The notes beneath the pieces were generated by a model, which worked only from the letters and a program-made list of their open reading frames with translations, was not told the origin of the DNA and did not search any database. A DNA stretch of 64,000 nucleotides from CAYONP01 sp964405335 (GTDB taxonomy: Bacteria > Armatimonadota > UBA10988), in contig CAYONP010000007.1 in assembly GCA_964405335.1 (NCBI GenBank), positions 25,354 through 89,353 of the forward strand. Reading direction: 5' to 3'. Made by a program: the position numbers and the translations under genes. Position 1 is the stretch's first letter. Each line of letters opens with the position of its first letter. This document shows positions 51,559-60,473 of the stretch, piece by piece.

Positions 51559-52638
51559 ATGGCCTCTTACCGCATCGCCGTCGTGCCTGGTGACGGCACC
51601 GGCCCGGAAGTGACCGCCGAAGCAGTCAAGGTGCTCGGCGCCGCGGCCGACCGGTTCGGCTTCGGCCTCGAGACCGCCGAGTTCGACTTCGGCGGCGACC
51701 GCTGGCTGCGGTGTGGCGAGACGCTGCCCGACGCGGCGGTCGATGAGTTGCGCGGGTTCGATGCCATTCTGCTCGGCGCCATCGGCCACCCGAACGTGGC
51801 GCCGGGCATCCTTGAGAAGGGCATCTTGCTGCGCTTGCGCTTCGAGCTCGACCAGTACATCAACCTCCGGCCGGTCAAGCTCTTCCCCGGCGTCGAGTGC
51901 CCGCTGCGCGACAAGGGTCCGGCCGAGATCGACTATGTCGTGGTGCGCGAGAACAGTGGCGGCATCTACACCGGCATGGGCGGCGTGGCGCAGAAGGGCA
52001 CGCCGCACGAGGTCGCGCAGCAGTGCATGGTCTACAACCGGTTCCAGGTTGAGCGCTGCCTCCGCTACGCCTTCGACTATGCCCGCCGGTTCGGCCGACA
52101 GGCGCGCGGCCGCGGTGAACAGAACACCCTTGGCCTGGTCGGCAAGACCAACGTGCTGACCTATGTCTACGACCTGTGGGAGCGTGCCTTCCACGAGATC
52201 GGCGCGGCCGACTACCCTGAGATCCGGCGTGATTACTACCACGTCGACGCCTGCTGCATGTGGATGGTCAAGAACCCCGAGTGGTTCGACGTGCTGGTCA
52301 CCGGCAACATGTTCGGCGACATCATCACCGATCTGGGGGCGATCACCCAGGGTGGCATGGGCATCGCCGCCGGCGGCAACATCAACCCCGACGGGGTGAG
52401 CATGTTCGAGCCGATTGGCGGCAGTGCGCCGAAGTACACCGGCCAGGGGGTGATCAACCCGCTGGCGGCCATCTGCGCCGGCGCGATGCTGCTGCAGACC
52501 ATCGGCGAGGAGTCCGCCGCCGCGGCGATCGAGGCGAGTGTGGCCAACGTCACGGCGACTCGCCTGCAGAGCCTGGCGGCGGGGCGGATGGGGTACTCGA
52601 CGAGCGAGGTGGGTGATCTGGTGGCGGAGGGGGTGTAG
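51559..52638 (+). CDS. leuB: Isopropylmalate/tartrate dehydrogenase family enzyme
   Basis: ATG 51559 follows AAGGAG. The 359-residue product begins YRIAVVPGDGTGPEVTAEAV and has DAILLGAIGHP, VVRENSGGIYTGMGG, NVLTYVYDLW, DIITDLGAITQGGMGIAAGG and MFEPIGGSAPKYTGQG. These motifs fit NAD-dependent decarboxylating dehydrogenases of the IPMDH group, which act in leucine synthesis. The RENSGG loop differs from the usual RELTGG and leans toward the tartrate-type subgroup, so the substrate is less sure. No other leucine gene is nearby. Confidence 0.88.
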   Translation: MASYRIAVVPGDGTGPEVTAEAVKVLGAAADRFGFGLETAEFDFGGDRWLRCGETLPDAAVDELRGFDAILLGAIGHPNVAPGILEKGILLRLRFELDQYINLRPVKLFPGVECPLRDKGPAEIDYVVVRENSGGIYTGMGGVAQKGTPHEVAQQCMVYNRFQVERCLRYAFDYARRFGRQARGRGEQNTLGLVGKTNVLTYVYDLWERAFHEIGAADYPEIRRDYYHVDACCMWMVKNPEWFDVLVTGNMFGDIITDLGAITQGGMGIAAGGNINPDGVSMFEPIGGSAPKYTGQGVINPLAAICAGAMLLQTIGEESAAAAIEASVANVTATRLQSLAAGRMGYSTSEVGDLVAEGV

Positions 52639-52647
52639 GAGTCGCGG

Positions 52648-53058
52648 ATGGCGAGTTGGATCAACGTCGGGCGCCAGACCAAGAACGCCCTGAGTGCGCT
52701 CTCGGATCTTGGCAGCCGGCGCTCGTTCGTCAGTCGGGCCTACTACGCCGCGTATGCCGTGGTCACCGGGCACCTCGCGGCGGTGGCCCCTCCTGGCGCC
52801 CCATTCGGCCGGCTGCGAACCGGCACACCACGCGCCAACCCGGCCCATCGTGACCTGCGTCGCCTGGTCACGCACCACCTCAGTCCGGTGATCGGGCCGA
52901 TGCGCGTGGCCCTGCTCAACACTCGGCTCTCCGTGCTGTATAATGCGCGCATCGAAGCCGACTACCAGCCTACGCGGGAGTTCAGTACCCAGGACGTCGC
53001 GACCGCTCGGCGGGCACTCATGCTGGTCTTCCGGCTCCTCGGTGAGGTGTGGCAATGA
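52648..53058 (+). CDS. HEPN domain protein
   Basis: The 136-residue product has the HEPN helical pattern: SRRSFVSRAYYAAYAVVTGH in the first helices, R72-LVTH-H77 as a possible Rx4H ribonuclease motif, and LYNARIEADYQPTREFS before the last helix. HEPN proteins are often RNases or toxins paired with nucleotidyltransferases. AGGAG precedes ATG 52648, nine bases after the dehydrogenase stop. The next gene overlaps by four bases. Confidence 0.72.
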   Translation: MASWINVGRQTKNALSALSDLGSRRSFVSRAYYAAYAVVTGHLAAVAPPGAPFGRLRTGTPRANPAHRDLRRLVTHHLSPVIGPMRVALLNTRLSVLYNARIEADYQPTREFSTQDVATARRALMLVFRLLGEVWQ

Positions 53059-53354
53059 CCACCGAATCCCAGACCAACGAGCATCGGATTATCGATGCGG
53101 TCGAGCGCGTCGTGCGGCGCTGGAACGCTAGCGCCGGTGCCCACCAGAGGGTCGTGCTGCCGCGCGACGAAGCGCTGGTCGATCCCCATGCGCCTGAGGG
53201 TGAGGATTGGTACTACGTGGAGTTGCACCAGGAGGATGAGTCGGCCCCCGCGTTCGATTTCTACTACATCCTCCACACCCTCGAGACGGAACTGACCGAG
53301 GAACTAGGCCTCAATGTGCTGCTCGTCCCGGTGCTACCGGCGGATTTGGGCTAA
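53055..53354 (+). CDS. Small acidic partner of the HEPN protein
   Basis: ATG 53055 overlaps the HEPN stop (ATGA), with GAGGTG upstream, and gives 99 residues. The product is acidic, with a mixed helix-strand pattern (HRIIDAVERVVRRWN, WYYVELHQEDESAPAFDFYY, LGLNVLLVPVLPADL). No GSxxRG nucleotidyltransferase motif is present, so it is not the usual HEPN partner. The strict coupling suggests a functional pair such as an antitoxin or a substrate adaptor, by inference. Confidence 0.65.
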   Translation: MTTESQTNEHRIIDAVERVVRRWNASAGAHQRVVLPRDEALVDPHAPEGEDWYYVELHQEDESAPAFDFYYILHTLETELTEELGLNVLLVPVLPADLG

Positions 53355-53381
53355 CCAAGTACCGGTTCGCTGGCGCGACGC

Positions 53382-54212
53382 CTAATCCGCGGCCATCCCC
53401 CACACCTGCATCGTCGCCGCCAGGCGGAAGCCCAGCCGCTCCTGGTTGCGCTGGCTCTGTGAGCCGAACCGCGTCTGGACCGCCAGCAGCTCGCACTCGA
53501 CCTCGGCCGCGTCGCGCATGCGCCGGGCGATCAGCGCGTGCTGGCAGCCCTGGTTGCGGTAGCCCGGGCGGGTGCAGGCCATGGCCAGGTAGCCGACCTT
53601 GTCCGACAGCGCCAACACCGCCGCCGCCGCCGGCTGACCCTCAACCTCGGCGACATAAAGCCGCCACCAGCCGACATCGGCCCAGTCGCGAATCGCGGCG
53701 CGCAGGTCGTCGAAGCCGCTCTCCGGGATCTCAAAACCCTCGAGCAAGGCCAGTTCAAAGTCCTCGACCGTGTGGGCGTCGACCTGCCGGACCAGCAGGC
53801 CGTTGCCGGTCGGCAGCGGCTCGACCGGGCGGTAGAGAACGCCGATCCAGCTCCGCGGCGCCAGCCCATGCGCCACCAGCGCCCGGCCCACCGCCTCGTC
53901 GGCGTAGCCGGGCATCACCTGCACCGCGGGCTTGATGCCACGTTCCTCATACGCCGCCAGCAGCTCGTCGAGGTGGGGCAGCTCCTCGGCGCTCAGGGCA
54001 TAGACCATGTTGAAGTACGAGTGGCCCTGCGTGGCCGGGGCGAGGCAGGCGGTGCAGTCGCCGTAGCGCAGCACCTTGGGGGCGCGGAGCGGATCGGTGG
54101 CGTGGCACGCCGCCAGCTCGAGCCGAGTTGCCCAGGCCTCGCGGTCGGGCCGCGTCAGCCGGTCGAGCAGTTCGCGATCGACCGGTAGCCAGCCATTGGT
54201 GTCGGTCTGCAT
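53382..54212 (-). CDS. GNAT-family acetyltransferase-like protein (copy 1)
   Basis: The 276-residue product has two parts. The N-terminal half has the pattern GHSYFNMVYALSAEELPHLD; the C-terminal half resembles GNAT: YVAEVEGQPAAAAVLALSDK, YLAMACTRPGYRNQGCQHAL (acetyl-CoA loop) and QRNQERLGFRLA. The substrate is unknown. Motif order matches the adjacent gene throughout, so they are tandem paralogues. Start ATG 54212. Confidence 0.8.
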   Translation of the reverse strand: MQTDTNGWLPVDRELLDRLTRPDREAWATRLELAACHATDPLRAPKVLRYGDCTACLAPATQGHSYFNMVYALSAEELPHLDELLAAYEERGIKPAVQVMPGYADEAVGRALVAHGLAPRSWIGVLYRPVEPLPTGNGLLVRQVDAHTVEDFELALLEGFEIPESGFDDLRAAIRDWADVGWWRLYVAEVEGQPAAAAVLALSDKVGYLAMACTRPGYRNQGCQHALIARRMRDAAEVECELLAVQTRFGSQSQRNQERLGFRLAATMQVWGMAAD

Positions 54213-54245
54213 AGCTTAAGTATGGTCCGGCCGGCCGGCGGTCAA

Positions 54246-55073
54246 TCAGGCGCTCGCCGGCCGCGGCTGCACCCAGTCGCAGGCGGTGGCGGCGAGCCGG
54301 AAGCCGAACCGCTCCTGGTTCTTCATGCTCTGGGTGGCAAAGCCGGTTTCGACACACAGCACGTCGCAGCCGGCGGCGGCAGCGTCGCGGATGCGAGCGG
54401 TGATCAAAGCGCTCTGGCAGCCCTTGCCGCGGGCCGACTCGACCGTGCAGGCGGCAGCCAGGTAGCCGACGCCGTCGAGGCACTCGAGCACGCCGATGCC
54501 GGCCGGCTCGCCGTCGACCTCGGCCAGGTAGCACCAGAACCAATCGATCTCGGTCCAGCCGGCGATGGCCGGCCGCGCGGCATCGCGCTGTTCGGGGGCG
54601 AAGCCGAACCCCTCCATCATGGTGTCGGCAAAAAGCACGCCTTCGTCGGGCCCGACCCGGCGCACGGTGACGCCATCGACCGGCGCCGGCACCGGCTGGG
54701 GCAGACGGTAGAGCAGGCACAGCCAACCTTGTGCGGTCAGCCCGGCGGCAGCCAGCGCGCGTTCGACGTCGTGGTCAATCAGGCCGGGAAAGGCGCGCAC
54801 CCGCGTGCGAATGCCGTGGCGCTGATAGACGCCGAGGATGTCGTCGAGCTGGCCCAGATTCTCGGTCGAGAGGTTCCACACCACGTTGTAGAAGTTCAGC
54901 TCGGGCAGGGCGGGGCAGCAGAAGGCGGTGGCCCGGCCGAAGCGGTGGACCTCGGGCGGGGCGCCCGGTCCGCCGGCGGCGGCCATGGCACGGAGCCGCA
55001 CGGCGGTGGCTTCGATTTCGGGTCGGTTCAGGCGGCGGATCAGCTCGGCATCGACGCGCGGCGGCTCGGTCAC
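54246..55073 (-). CDS. GNAT-family acetyltransferase-like protein (copy 2)
   Basis: GTG 55073 has GGGGAG six bases upstream. The 275-residue product repeats the layout of its neighbour: LNFYNVVWNLSTENLGQLDD, YLAEVDGEPAGIGVLECLDG, YLAAACTVESARGKGCQSAL and MKNQERFGFRLAATA. The acetyl-CoA loop (ARGKGCQSAL) is closer to the usual RxxGxG/A pattern than in copy 1. It lies 33 bases before copy 1, so both are likely co-transcribed. Confidence 0.8.
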   Translation of the reverse strand: MTEPPRVDAELIRRLNRPEIEATAVRLRAMAAAGGPGAPPEVHRFGRATAFCCPALPELNFYNVVWNLSTENLGQLDDILGVYQRHGIRTRVRAFPGLIDHDVERALAAAGLTAQGWLCLLYRLPQPVPAPVDGVTVRRVGPDEGVLFADTMMEGFGFAPEQRDAARPAIAGWTEIDWFWCYLAEVDGEPAGIGVLECLDGVGYLAAACTVESARGKGCQSALITARIRDAAAAGCDVLCVETGFATQSMKNQERFGFRLAATACDWVQPRPASA

Positions 55074-55126
55074 GTCAGCTCCCCGGCCGGCGGGGTTCGG
55101 CGGCGCGGGGGACGATCCTCGCCGGC

Positions 55127-56014
55127 CTAATCGCTGACGCTCGTCTCGATGCCCTGCTGCCGCAACGTGTTGGCCAGCGCCTGCGCGTTGTCGCGATTCT
55201 CGAACGCCCCGACCTGCACGTCGAAGACCTTGTCGCCGTTGACCTCGCGAACCAGCACCATCGCCTCTTGGCCGGCGTCACGCACCTGGCGCTGGCGCTC
55301 GGCCGCGGCCTCGGCGCTGTTGAAGGTGCCGGCGCGAACCCGGACCAATCGGCCGCTGCCGGTGTTCGCCGCCGCCGCGGTGGGCGGGGTCGGGTCGGCC
55401 GGCGCGGGCGCGGGGCGCTCGCCGCTGCCGGTCGCCGCGGGGCGTGACGCCGCGGTCGGCGGGGTCTCACGCGGTGGGGTGGGTCGCGCCGCGGCCGCCG
55501 CGCGCCGTCGCTCCTCCTCTTCCTTCTTTTTGCGCTCGGCCTCGGCGCGCCGTCGCTCCTCCTCCTCGCGCTTCTTGCGCTCGGCCTCGGCCTGCTGACG
55601 TTCGCGCTCGGCGCGCAGACGCTCGGCCTCGCGGTCCTGCGGCGGATCAGTCATCGCCTGCTCAAGCTGCTGTGTCGCGGCGGGCATCTGACCGTCGAGC
55701 TGAGCCTCGGTCTCGGCCGAGACGATGCTGACATCCTCGGGCGCGGTGCCGGTCACGGCGTTGGCGTCCTGGTCGAGCGGCGTGGTCGGCACCTGCGCAT
55801 AGGCCGACCCGCCGAGCGGCGCGGGTTGGCCGAGGCTCGGCTCCTCCGCCACGTCACGCATCGGGGCGGCATCACGGCGTAGCCGGTCGCCGAGCACGTA
55901 GCGGCCAAAGACGAACGAGCCGACCATCGCGCCGACGACCAGCACGATGATCCACAGATTCTGGGCCGACGACGAGTCGTCGTCATAGCTATAGCGTCGC
56001 GTCTGATAGGCCAT
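55127..56014 (-). CDS. SPOR domain membrane protein
   Basis: ATG 56014 follows GGGAG and gives 295 residues. One membrane helix (NLWIIVLVVGAMVGSFVFG) lies near residue 20-40, then an acidic linker. A charged coiled-coil or single-helix tract follows with repeated AEAERKKREEEERRR-type units, then a Pro/Ala linker. A C-terminal SPOR domain (LVRVRAGTFNSAEAAAERQR, VFDVQVGAFENRDNAQALAN) ends the protein. SPOR domains bind denuded glycan at division septa, so it is probably a cell-division or wall-remodelling protein. A good promoter lies 108 bases upstream. Confidence 0.9.
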   Translation of the reverse strand: MAYQTRRYSYDDDSSSAQNLWIIVLVVGAMVGSFVFGRYVLGDRLRRDAAPMRDVAEEPSLGQPAPLGGSAYAQVPTTPLDQDANAVTGTAPEDVSIVSAETEAQLDGQMPAATQQLEQAMTDPPQDREAERLRAERERQQAEAERKKREEEERRRAEAERKKKEEEERRRAAAAARPTPPRETPPTAASRPAATGSGERPAPAPADPTPPTAAAANTGSGRLVRVRAGTFNSAEAAAERQRQVRDAGQEAMVLVREVNGDKVFDVQVGAFENRDNAQALANTLRQQGIETSVSD

Positions 56015-56121
56015 GCCAGGCTCCCGAACCCGCTGCCGCCGATACCCGGCCGAGCCGTTGCCGGGACGGCACAACGGTTCCCTGCCCCTGGACCGCCGGA
56101 CTCAGATTCACACCAAGCCCG

Positions 56122-56150
56122 ATTCTATCATGCCGAGTCGGTCGTGACAA
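56122..56150 (-). promoter_or_regulatory. Sigma-70-type promoter of the SPOR gene
   Basis: Read on the minus strand: TTGTCA (56145-56150), 17 bases, TAGAAT (56122-56127). This is a close match to consensus and points at the SPOR gene with a leader of about 100 bases. Confidence 0.72.
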
Positions 56151-56163
56151 CCACCCCGAACAG

Positions 56164-56180
56164 CGTTCGATACACGAACG
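56164..56180. promoter_or_regulatory. CGTTCG-N5-CGAACG dyad upstream of the SPOR promoter
   Basis: A perfect 6-bp dyad with a 5-base centre starts 14 bases beyond the -35 box. It could bind a dimeric regulator. Nothing else is seen in the rest of 56015-56269. Confidence 0.4.
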
Positions 56181-56269
56181 GTCAACGGGCCGACCAGCGG
56201 CGCGGAGCCGATTCGAGGCTGCGGTGGTCAGTCAGAAACCCAGCCCGCGGCGAGGTTTCACGCCCTCTG

Positions 56270-57298
56270 TCACGGTTCCGCAAGAGCGGCGAACAGCGTT
56301 CGCAGCGCCGTCTCGACCCGCTCGGACAGCGGCCGCGGGTCGACCGAGACGCCGGCGGCGGCGGCGACCGCGTGCGACAGTCGCTCGGCCGTCAAGGCGG
56401 CATCCGGGCCGGCGCAGGCCAGGCCGAGGTCGGCGGCCAGGCCGGTCACCTTCGGGTCGTACTCGATCACCGCGCACGGCACGCCGAGCCGGACGGCCAG
56501 CACCGCGGCGTGGAACCGCTCGGCGATGACCAGCCGCGCGGCCGCCAACTCGCCCATCAGCTCGTGAACGCTGTTCGGCCGCCGAACGGTGTGCAGTAGC
56601 GGTCGCTCGACGGCCAGGCGACGGCCCAGTGTTTCGTCCTCGCCGGCGAACGGCACGAACCGCACCGGCGTCTCGGGCGGCAGGTGGTCGAGCCAGTCGC
56701 CGACCGCCGCACAGACTCGCTCGGTGTGCCGAGTGGGTCGCAAGCAGAGCGCAATCGAGCCGCGCGGCTCGGCCGCCGGCGGCTCGAGGGCGAAGGCCAG
56801 ATCGGGTGCGCGGGTCAGCCGCTCGGCCGGCGTGCCGAGTTCGGCCGCCAGTCGTTCCGACCCCGAATCGCGGACGACCACGGCGCTCGCGCGGCGGAGC
56901 GCCGACGCCACCATCCCGCGGCTCAGCCGCCGGCGCAGCGGGCCGAGACTGCAGAAGGCGACCGCGTAAGGCCGCCGGCAGGCGCGGGCCAGGCGCATGA
57001 GCGCCAGGTAATAGGCGAGGGAGCGGAAGCTGGTCTCATCCTGCAGCAATCCGCCGCCGCCGCTGATCAGCACGGCGCCGGCGCGGAGGGCGGTGGCGAT
57101 GCGGTGCCAAGCGAAGCGGCCGACCGGAGTCACCACGGGGCAGGGCGGCAGCAGCGCCGCGTCGCCGGCGGGGACGACGATCTCCGCGCAGCCGGCGGCG
57201 ACCAGAGCGCCGGTGAGCACCTGATAAATGGCGTCGTCGCCGAGGTTGCCGTAGCCGTAGTAGCCAGAGAGGACGACCCGGCGCGGCGCCTCAGGCAT
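56270..57298 (-). CDS. csaB: Polysaccharide pyruvyl transferase CsaB
   Basis: The 342-residue product begins VVLSGYYGYGNLGDDAIYQV, the signature of CsaB-type pyruvyl transferases, and has AVLISGGGGLLQDETSFRSL and RLVIAERFHAAVLAVRLGVP. It transfers pyruvate from phosphoenolpyruvate to a cell-wall polymer, making the ketal to which SLH-domain S-layer proteins bind. It overlaps the DUF5693 gene end by eight bases, a neighbourhood also known in Firmicutes. Start ATG 57298. Confidence 0.93.
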   Translation of the reverse strand: MPEAPRRVVLSGYYGYGNLGDDAIYQVLTGALVAAGCAEIVVPAGDAALLPPCPVVTPVGRFAWHRIATALRAGAVLISGGGGLLQDETSFRSLAYYLALMRLARACRRPYAVAFCSLGPLRRRLSRGMVASALRRASAVVVRDSGSERLAAELGTPAERLTRAPDLAFALEPPAAEPRGSIALCLRPTRHTERVCAAVGDWLDHLPPETPVRFVPFAGEDETLGRRLAVERPLLHTVRRPNSVHELMGELAAARLVIAERFHAAVLAVRLGVPCAVIEYDPKVTGLAADLGLACAGPDAALTAERLSHAVAAAAGVSVDPRPLSERVETALRTLFAALAEP

Positions 57299-59177
57299 CG
57301 TCGCGCCTCGGCCACACTCGCATCCAGGCCAGCAGCCAGTCGGCGGCCAGGCCGAGCAGCGTGCCGATCCAGAGCGCGTGGAAGGTGCGCAGCAGCGACT
57401 GGCCCAGCGGCGTGTGCACGTGGCAGAAGGTGTTCAGCGTCGAGGCGACGCCGACCATGCCGAGCAGCAACAGCCCAGGCACCCACTCGCGTCGGCCGCG
57501 CATCGCCGCCAGGCCGGCCAGCAGCAGGGCGGGATGGCCGAGCAGCATCTCCTTGAACCGCGGCCGCGCGCCGAGGCTGTTTTCGAGCAGCGCGCGCAGC
57601 CGCAGCTCGCTCTCCGACACGTCGGCACCCTCGTTGCCGCTGCGGATGAGTAGAACCACCACCGCGACGAGCACGGCCACCGCGGCGGCGACGTGGAGCA
57701 CGAGCACCGGTCGCCGCCAGAAGTCGGCCAGCCGAGCGCGCGCGGCGGGCCAGCCGACGCCCGGCAAGCTGAGTCCCGAAACGGCCATCGCGCCGACGGC
57801 GAGCAGCGGCCCGAGCTGCGACAGTTTGACCCCGAGGAACTGGTCGTGGTGGAGCCGGAAGCGCGTGTCGATGAGCAACGCGGCGACGCACAGGCCGCCG
57901 AGCACGCTGCAGCCGACGGCGCCCCAGAGCAGCCCGACCGCCTGCCAGCGCGACACGGGCCGCGACACATCGGCCAGCCGCGCCAGCGCCCACCGCCCGC
58001 CCAGGATGGGGTAGCAGAGGCCGGCGAGGAGGGCCAGCAGCCGGGCCGCGTGGACCGGCTGCCAGTAACTCAGCGCCATCGCGGGCAGGGCGATGAGCAC
58101 CGTCGCGGCCAGCCAGCGGCCGCCTCCGAACTCGCCCGTCAGCCAGGCCAGCAGCAGCGCCGCGGCGCCGGCGACGGCGAGGGCGCCGATCAGACCAAGC
58201 CGCCACGGCTCGGCATGTCGCACAGGCACCGGTTGCGGGTCGCCGAGCTGGTAGCCGGACGCCGCGAGTGCCTCGCGGATGTCGGCGACGAAGCGCGCAT
58301 TGCGCGCCACTGGATGCTCGCTGGCGCCGGTGAGCAGGCGGACGAAGCAGACCCGCACGCCGCGCTCCTCGACCGCGCGGCGGTATCGCTCGACGGCCAG
58401 GCCGGCGGGCAACTTGGCCATCTCGGCGACGGTGATGCTGTGCACCCGCAGATAGCCGGGCGCGTCGTCGCCGCGGAGCAGCCGTTCGGCCAGGCCGGCT
58501 TCGCCTTTCTGGGCGCTGAACTCGACCCGCCCCCAGGCCAGCTCGGCGGCTGCCAGCGCGGCGCGCGTGTCGTCGAGTTGCTCCGGATGACCGAGCACCT
58601 GGTCGCCGCTGAAGATCAGCAGCCCGGCGCCGGCGGCCGCGGCCTGACCGATGCCGCGGACGATGTCGCCCGGCCGGCTGCCGGGGCTGTTGAGCAGCCG
58701 CGCGGTGACGCTCAGGTGGTGGCTCTGGACGGTCTGGATGGCGAGCGGGTCGAGCCCGGCGCCGGCGTCGGACAGCGCCGACCAGGCCGCCTGCAGGTCG
58801 ATGCCGGTCAGGCTGCGCAGGCCGCCGAACCGCTCGTGCAACCGCTGCACGGCGGCCAGGCCCGGCCCGCCCAGGCTCGGCGCCGTCATCCGCGTGCCGG
58901 ACGAGGTGGTGCTGACCGTCAGCACACCGGCCTCGACCAGGTCCTTCACCGTCGGCTCCTCGACGGCGACGCTGGTCACGCCGGCGGTCGCCAGCTCGCT
59001 GAGCGTCTCGTCGAGCGACTGGCCGGCGTAGGCGGCGAGGGCGGTCGCTTCGCTGTAATCGACCACCAGGGCGACGGTACGATCGGCCGACTCGTCGCGC
59101 CAGCGGGCGGTCACGCTCCACAGGGCGAGCAGCAAGCCGACGGCGAGCGGGATGGTGACCAGACGCGGATTGGACAC
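57291..59177 (-). CDS. DUF5693 family multi-pass membrane protein
   Basis: GTG 59177 with AGGGA upstream gives 628 residues. An N-terminal helix (LVTIPLAVGLLLALWSV) precedes an external domain of about 300 residues with DYSEATALAAYAGQSLDETL and GVTSVAVEEPTVKDLVEAGV, as in DUF5693. The second half has about eight membrane helices (LGLIGALAVAGAAALLLAWL onward) and ends LLGLAADWLLAWMRVWP. Its function is unknown, but it is a regular companion of csaB, which it overlaps. A role in polymer pyruvylation or export is inferred from that link. Confidence 0.85.
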   Translation of the reverse strand: MSNPRLVTIPLAVGLLLALWSVTARWRDESADRTVALVVDYSEATALAAYAGQSLDETLSELATAGVTSVAVEEPTVKDLVEAGVLTVSTTSSGTRMTAPSLGGPGLAAVQRLHERFGGLRSLTGIDLQAAWSALSDAGAGLDPLAIQTVQSHHLSVTARLLNSPGSRPGDIVRGIGQAAAAGAGLLIFSGDQVLGHPEQLDDTRAALAAAELAWGRVEFSAQKGEAGLAERLLRGDDAPGYLRVHSITVAEMAKLPAGLAVERYRRAVEERGVRVCFVRLLTGASEHPVARNARFVADIREALAASGYQLGDPQPVPVRHAEPWRLGLIGALAVAGAAALLLAWLTGEFGGGRWLAATVLIALPAMALSYWQPVHAARLLALLAGLCYPILGGRWALARLADVSRPVSRWQAVGLLWGAVGCSVLGGLCVAALLIDTRFRLHHDQFLGVKLSQLGPLLAVGAMAVSGLSLPGVGWPAARARLADFWRRPVLVLHVAAAVAVLVAVVVLLIRSGNEGADVSESELRLRALLENSLGARPRFKEMLLGHPALLLAGLAAMRGRREWVPGLLLLGMVGVASTLNTFCHVHTPLGQSLLRTFHALWIGTLLGLAADWLLAWMRVWPRRDDA

Positions 59178-59237
59178 GGCCGATTCCCTTATGCTACACT
59201 CCCCGCGATGTGTGGCCGACCGCGAGGCTCCATAACC

Positions 59238-60473
59238 ATGATCACACGTCGGCTGTTCTGGCTCGTCTGCGCGGTGGTCCAACTCGCGCCGGCGGCGGCC
59301 GATCCGCAGGTCGACGCGCTCCGGCAGTATAACAGCGACCTGCTCCGCCAGCGCCGGCAGGATCGCGCCCTGACCGTGCGCGACGTGACCGTCGCGACCG
59401 ATCGCGCGCGCCAGGCCGAGCTGCTGGTCTTCTGCCGGCAGAAGGGCATCACCCGCCTGTTCGTCACCGTCCCGACGCTGACCGCCCGCGCCGGCCTGTC
59501 GCCACTCGACGAGTTCGGCTGGCGGCAACTGCTGGCCAATGCGCATCGCCAGGGGCTGTCGGTCCATGCGATCGTCGGCAACACCGGCTGGATTGCCGAC
59601 CACGGTCGCGCGCTCGACGCGCTGCAGCGGCTGACCGCCTTCTGCGAGCGCTCCCGGCCGGGCGAACAGTTCGACGGCGTGCTGTTCGAGTTTCCGCTGT
59701 TCAGCGAGCTGCAGCGGCTGTTCGCGCCGCCCGATGAGCTCGAGCCGCCGGCCGAGGAGGATCTGCTCAATGGCGTCACCAGCCGCCGTGATGTGCTCAC
59801 CGGCGCGCGCGGACGGCAGCCGGCGGAGCGGCCCGCCGAACTGCCGCCCGGCGAGGATCCGGCGCTCGAGTCGGCCGACACGACGTACCCCGACGCACCC
59901 TACTACGATCGCGCGACGATCGCGCCGATCGAGCTGAAGAACCAGGAGCTGCTGCGCCAGTATCTGACCGTCATGCGCGGGCTGAAGCAGTATCTGCAGG
60001 GCCCGCGGCACGGCCGGTTGCGGCTCGCGGTGGGGGTCACCTTCCCGGCCTGGCTGCGGGTGCCGGTGGGCGACCAGGACCGGGTCCAGTTCGTGCACGA
60101 ACAGTTGGTCGACCTGGGCGACTATGTCGTCGTGCACAACATGCCGGGCCAGACGACGGACATCGGTCGTGCCAGCGAATTGGTGCTGCGCTACGCCGGC
60201 CAGACCGGCAAGCAGGCGCTTCTGCGCCTCGAGCTGCAATACCCGCGCAGCACGTTGCCATCGCTGGTGACGCTGTTCGGTCGCGACGAGTGGTTCGTCG
60301 AGGAGTTGCTGCGGTCGCTGCTCTACGAGCACAGCGGCGCGCCCGGGTTCGGCGGCGTGGTGCTCGACGATTATCTCGGCTATCGCGCGATACCGGCGGT
60401 GCGACCGCTGCCCGCCGACCTCCGACCGCTGCCGCCGCGCCCGCGCGACAGCGGCGGCGCGGTCCGGGGATGA
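59238..60473 (+). CDS. Secreted glycosidase-like barrel protein
   Basis: ATG 59238 gives a signal peptide (LFWLVCAVVQLAPAAA) and 411 residues. The sequence has a barrel-like order: RQKGITRLFVTVPTLTAR, HRQGLSVHAIVGNTGWIADH, FDGVLFEFPLF, and VVLDDYLGYRAIPAVRPLP near the end. The acidic residues in FDGVLFEF and LDDY are candidate catalytic positions, but I cannot assign a family. ATG 59208 in frame would lengthen the leader and lacks a ribosome binding site. It is coupled to the TPR gene by an ATGA overlap. Confidence 0.65.
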   Translation: MITRRLFWLVCAVVQLAPAAADPQVDALRQYNSDLLRQRRQDRALTVRDVTVATDRARQAELLVFCRQKGITRLFVTVPTLTARAGLSPLDEFGWRQLLANAHRQGLSVHAIVGNTGWIADHGRALDALQRLTAFCERSRPGEQFDGVLFEFPLFSELQRLFAPPDELEPPAEEDLLNGVTSRRDVLTGARGRQPAERPAELPPGEDPALESADTTYPDAPYYDRATIAPIELKNQELLRQYLTVMRGLKQYLQGPRHGRLRLAVGVTFPAWLRVPVGDQDRVQFVHEQLVDLGDYVVVHNMPGQTTDIGRASELVLRYAGQTGKQALLRLELQYPRSTLPSLVTLFGRDEWFVEELLRSLLYEHSGAPGFGGVVLDDYLGYRAIPAVRPLPADLRPLPPRPRDSGGAVRG

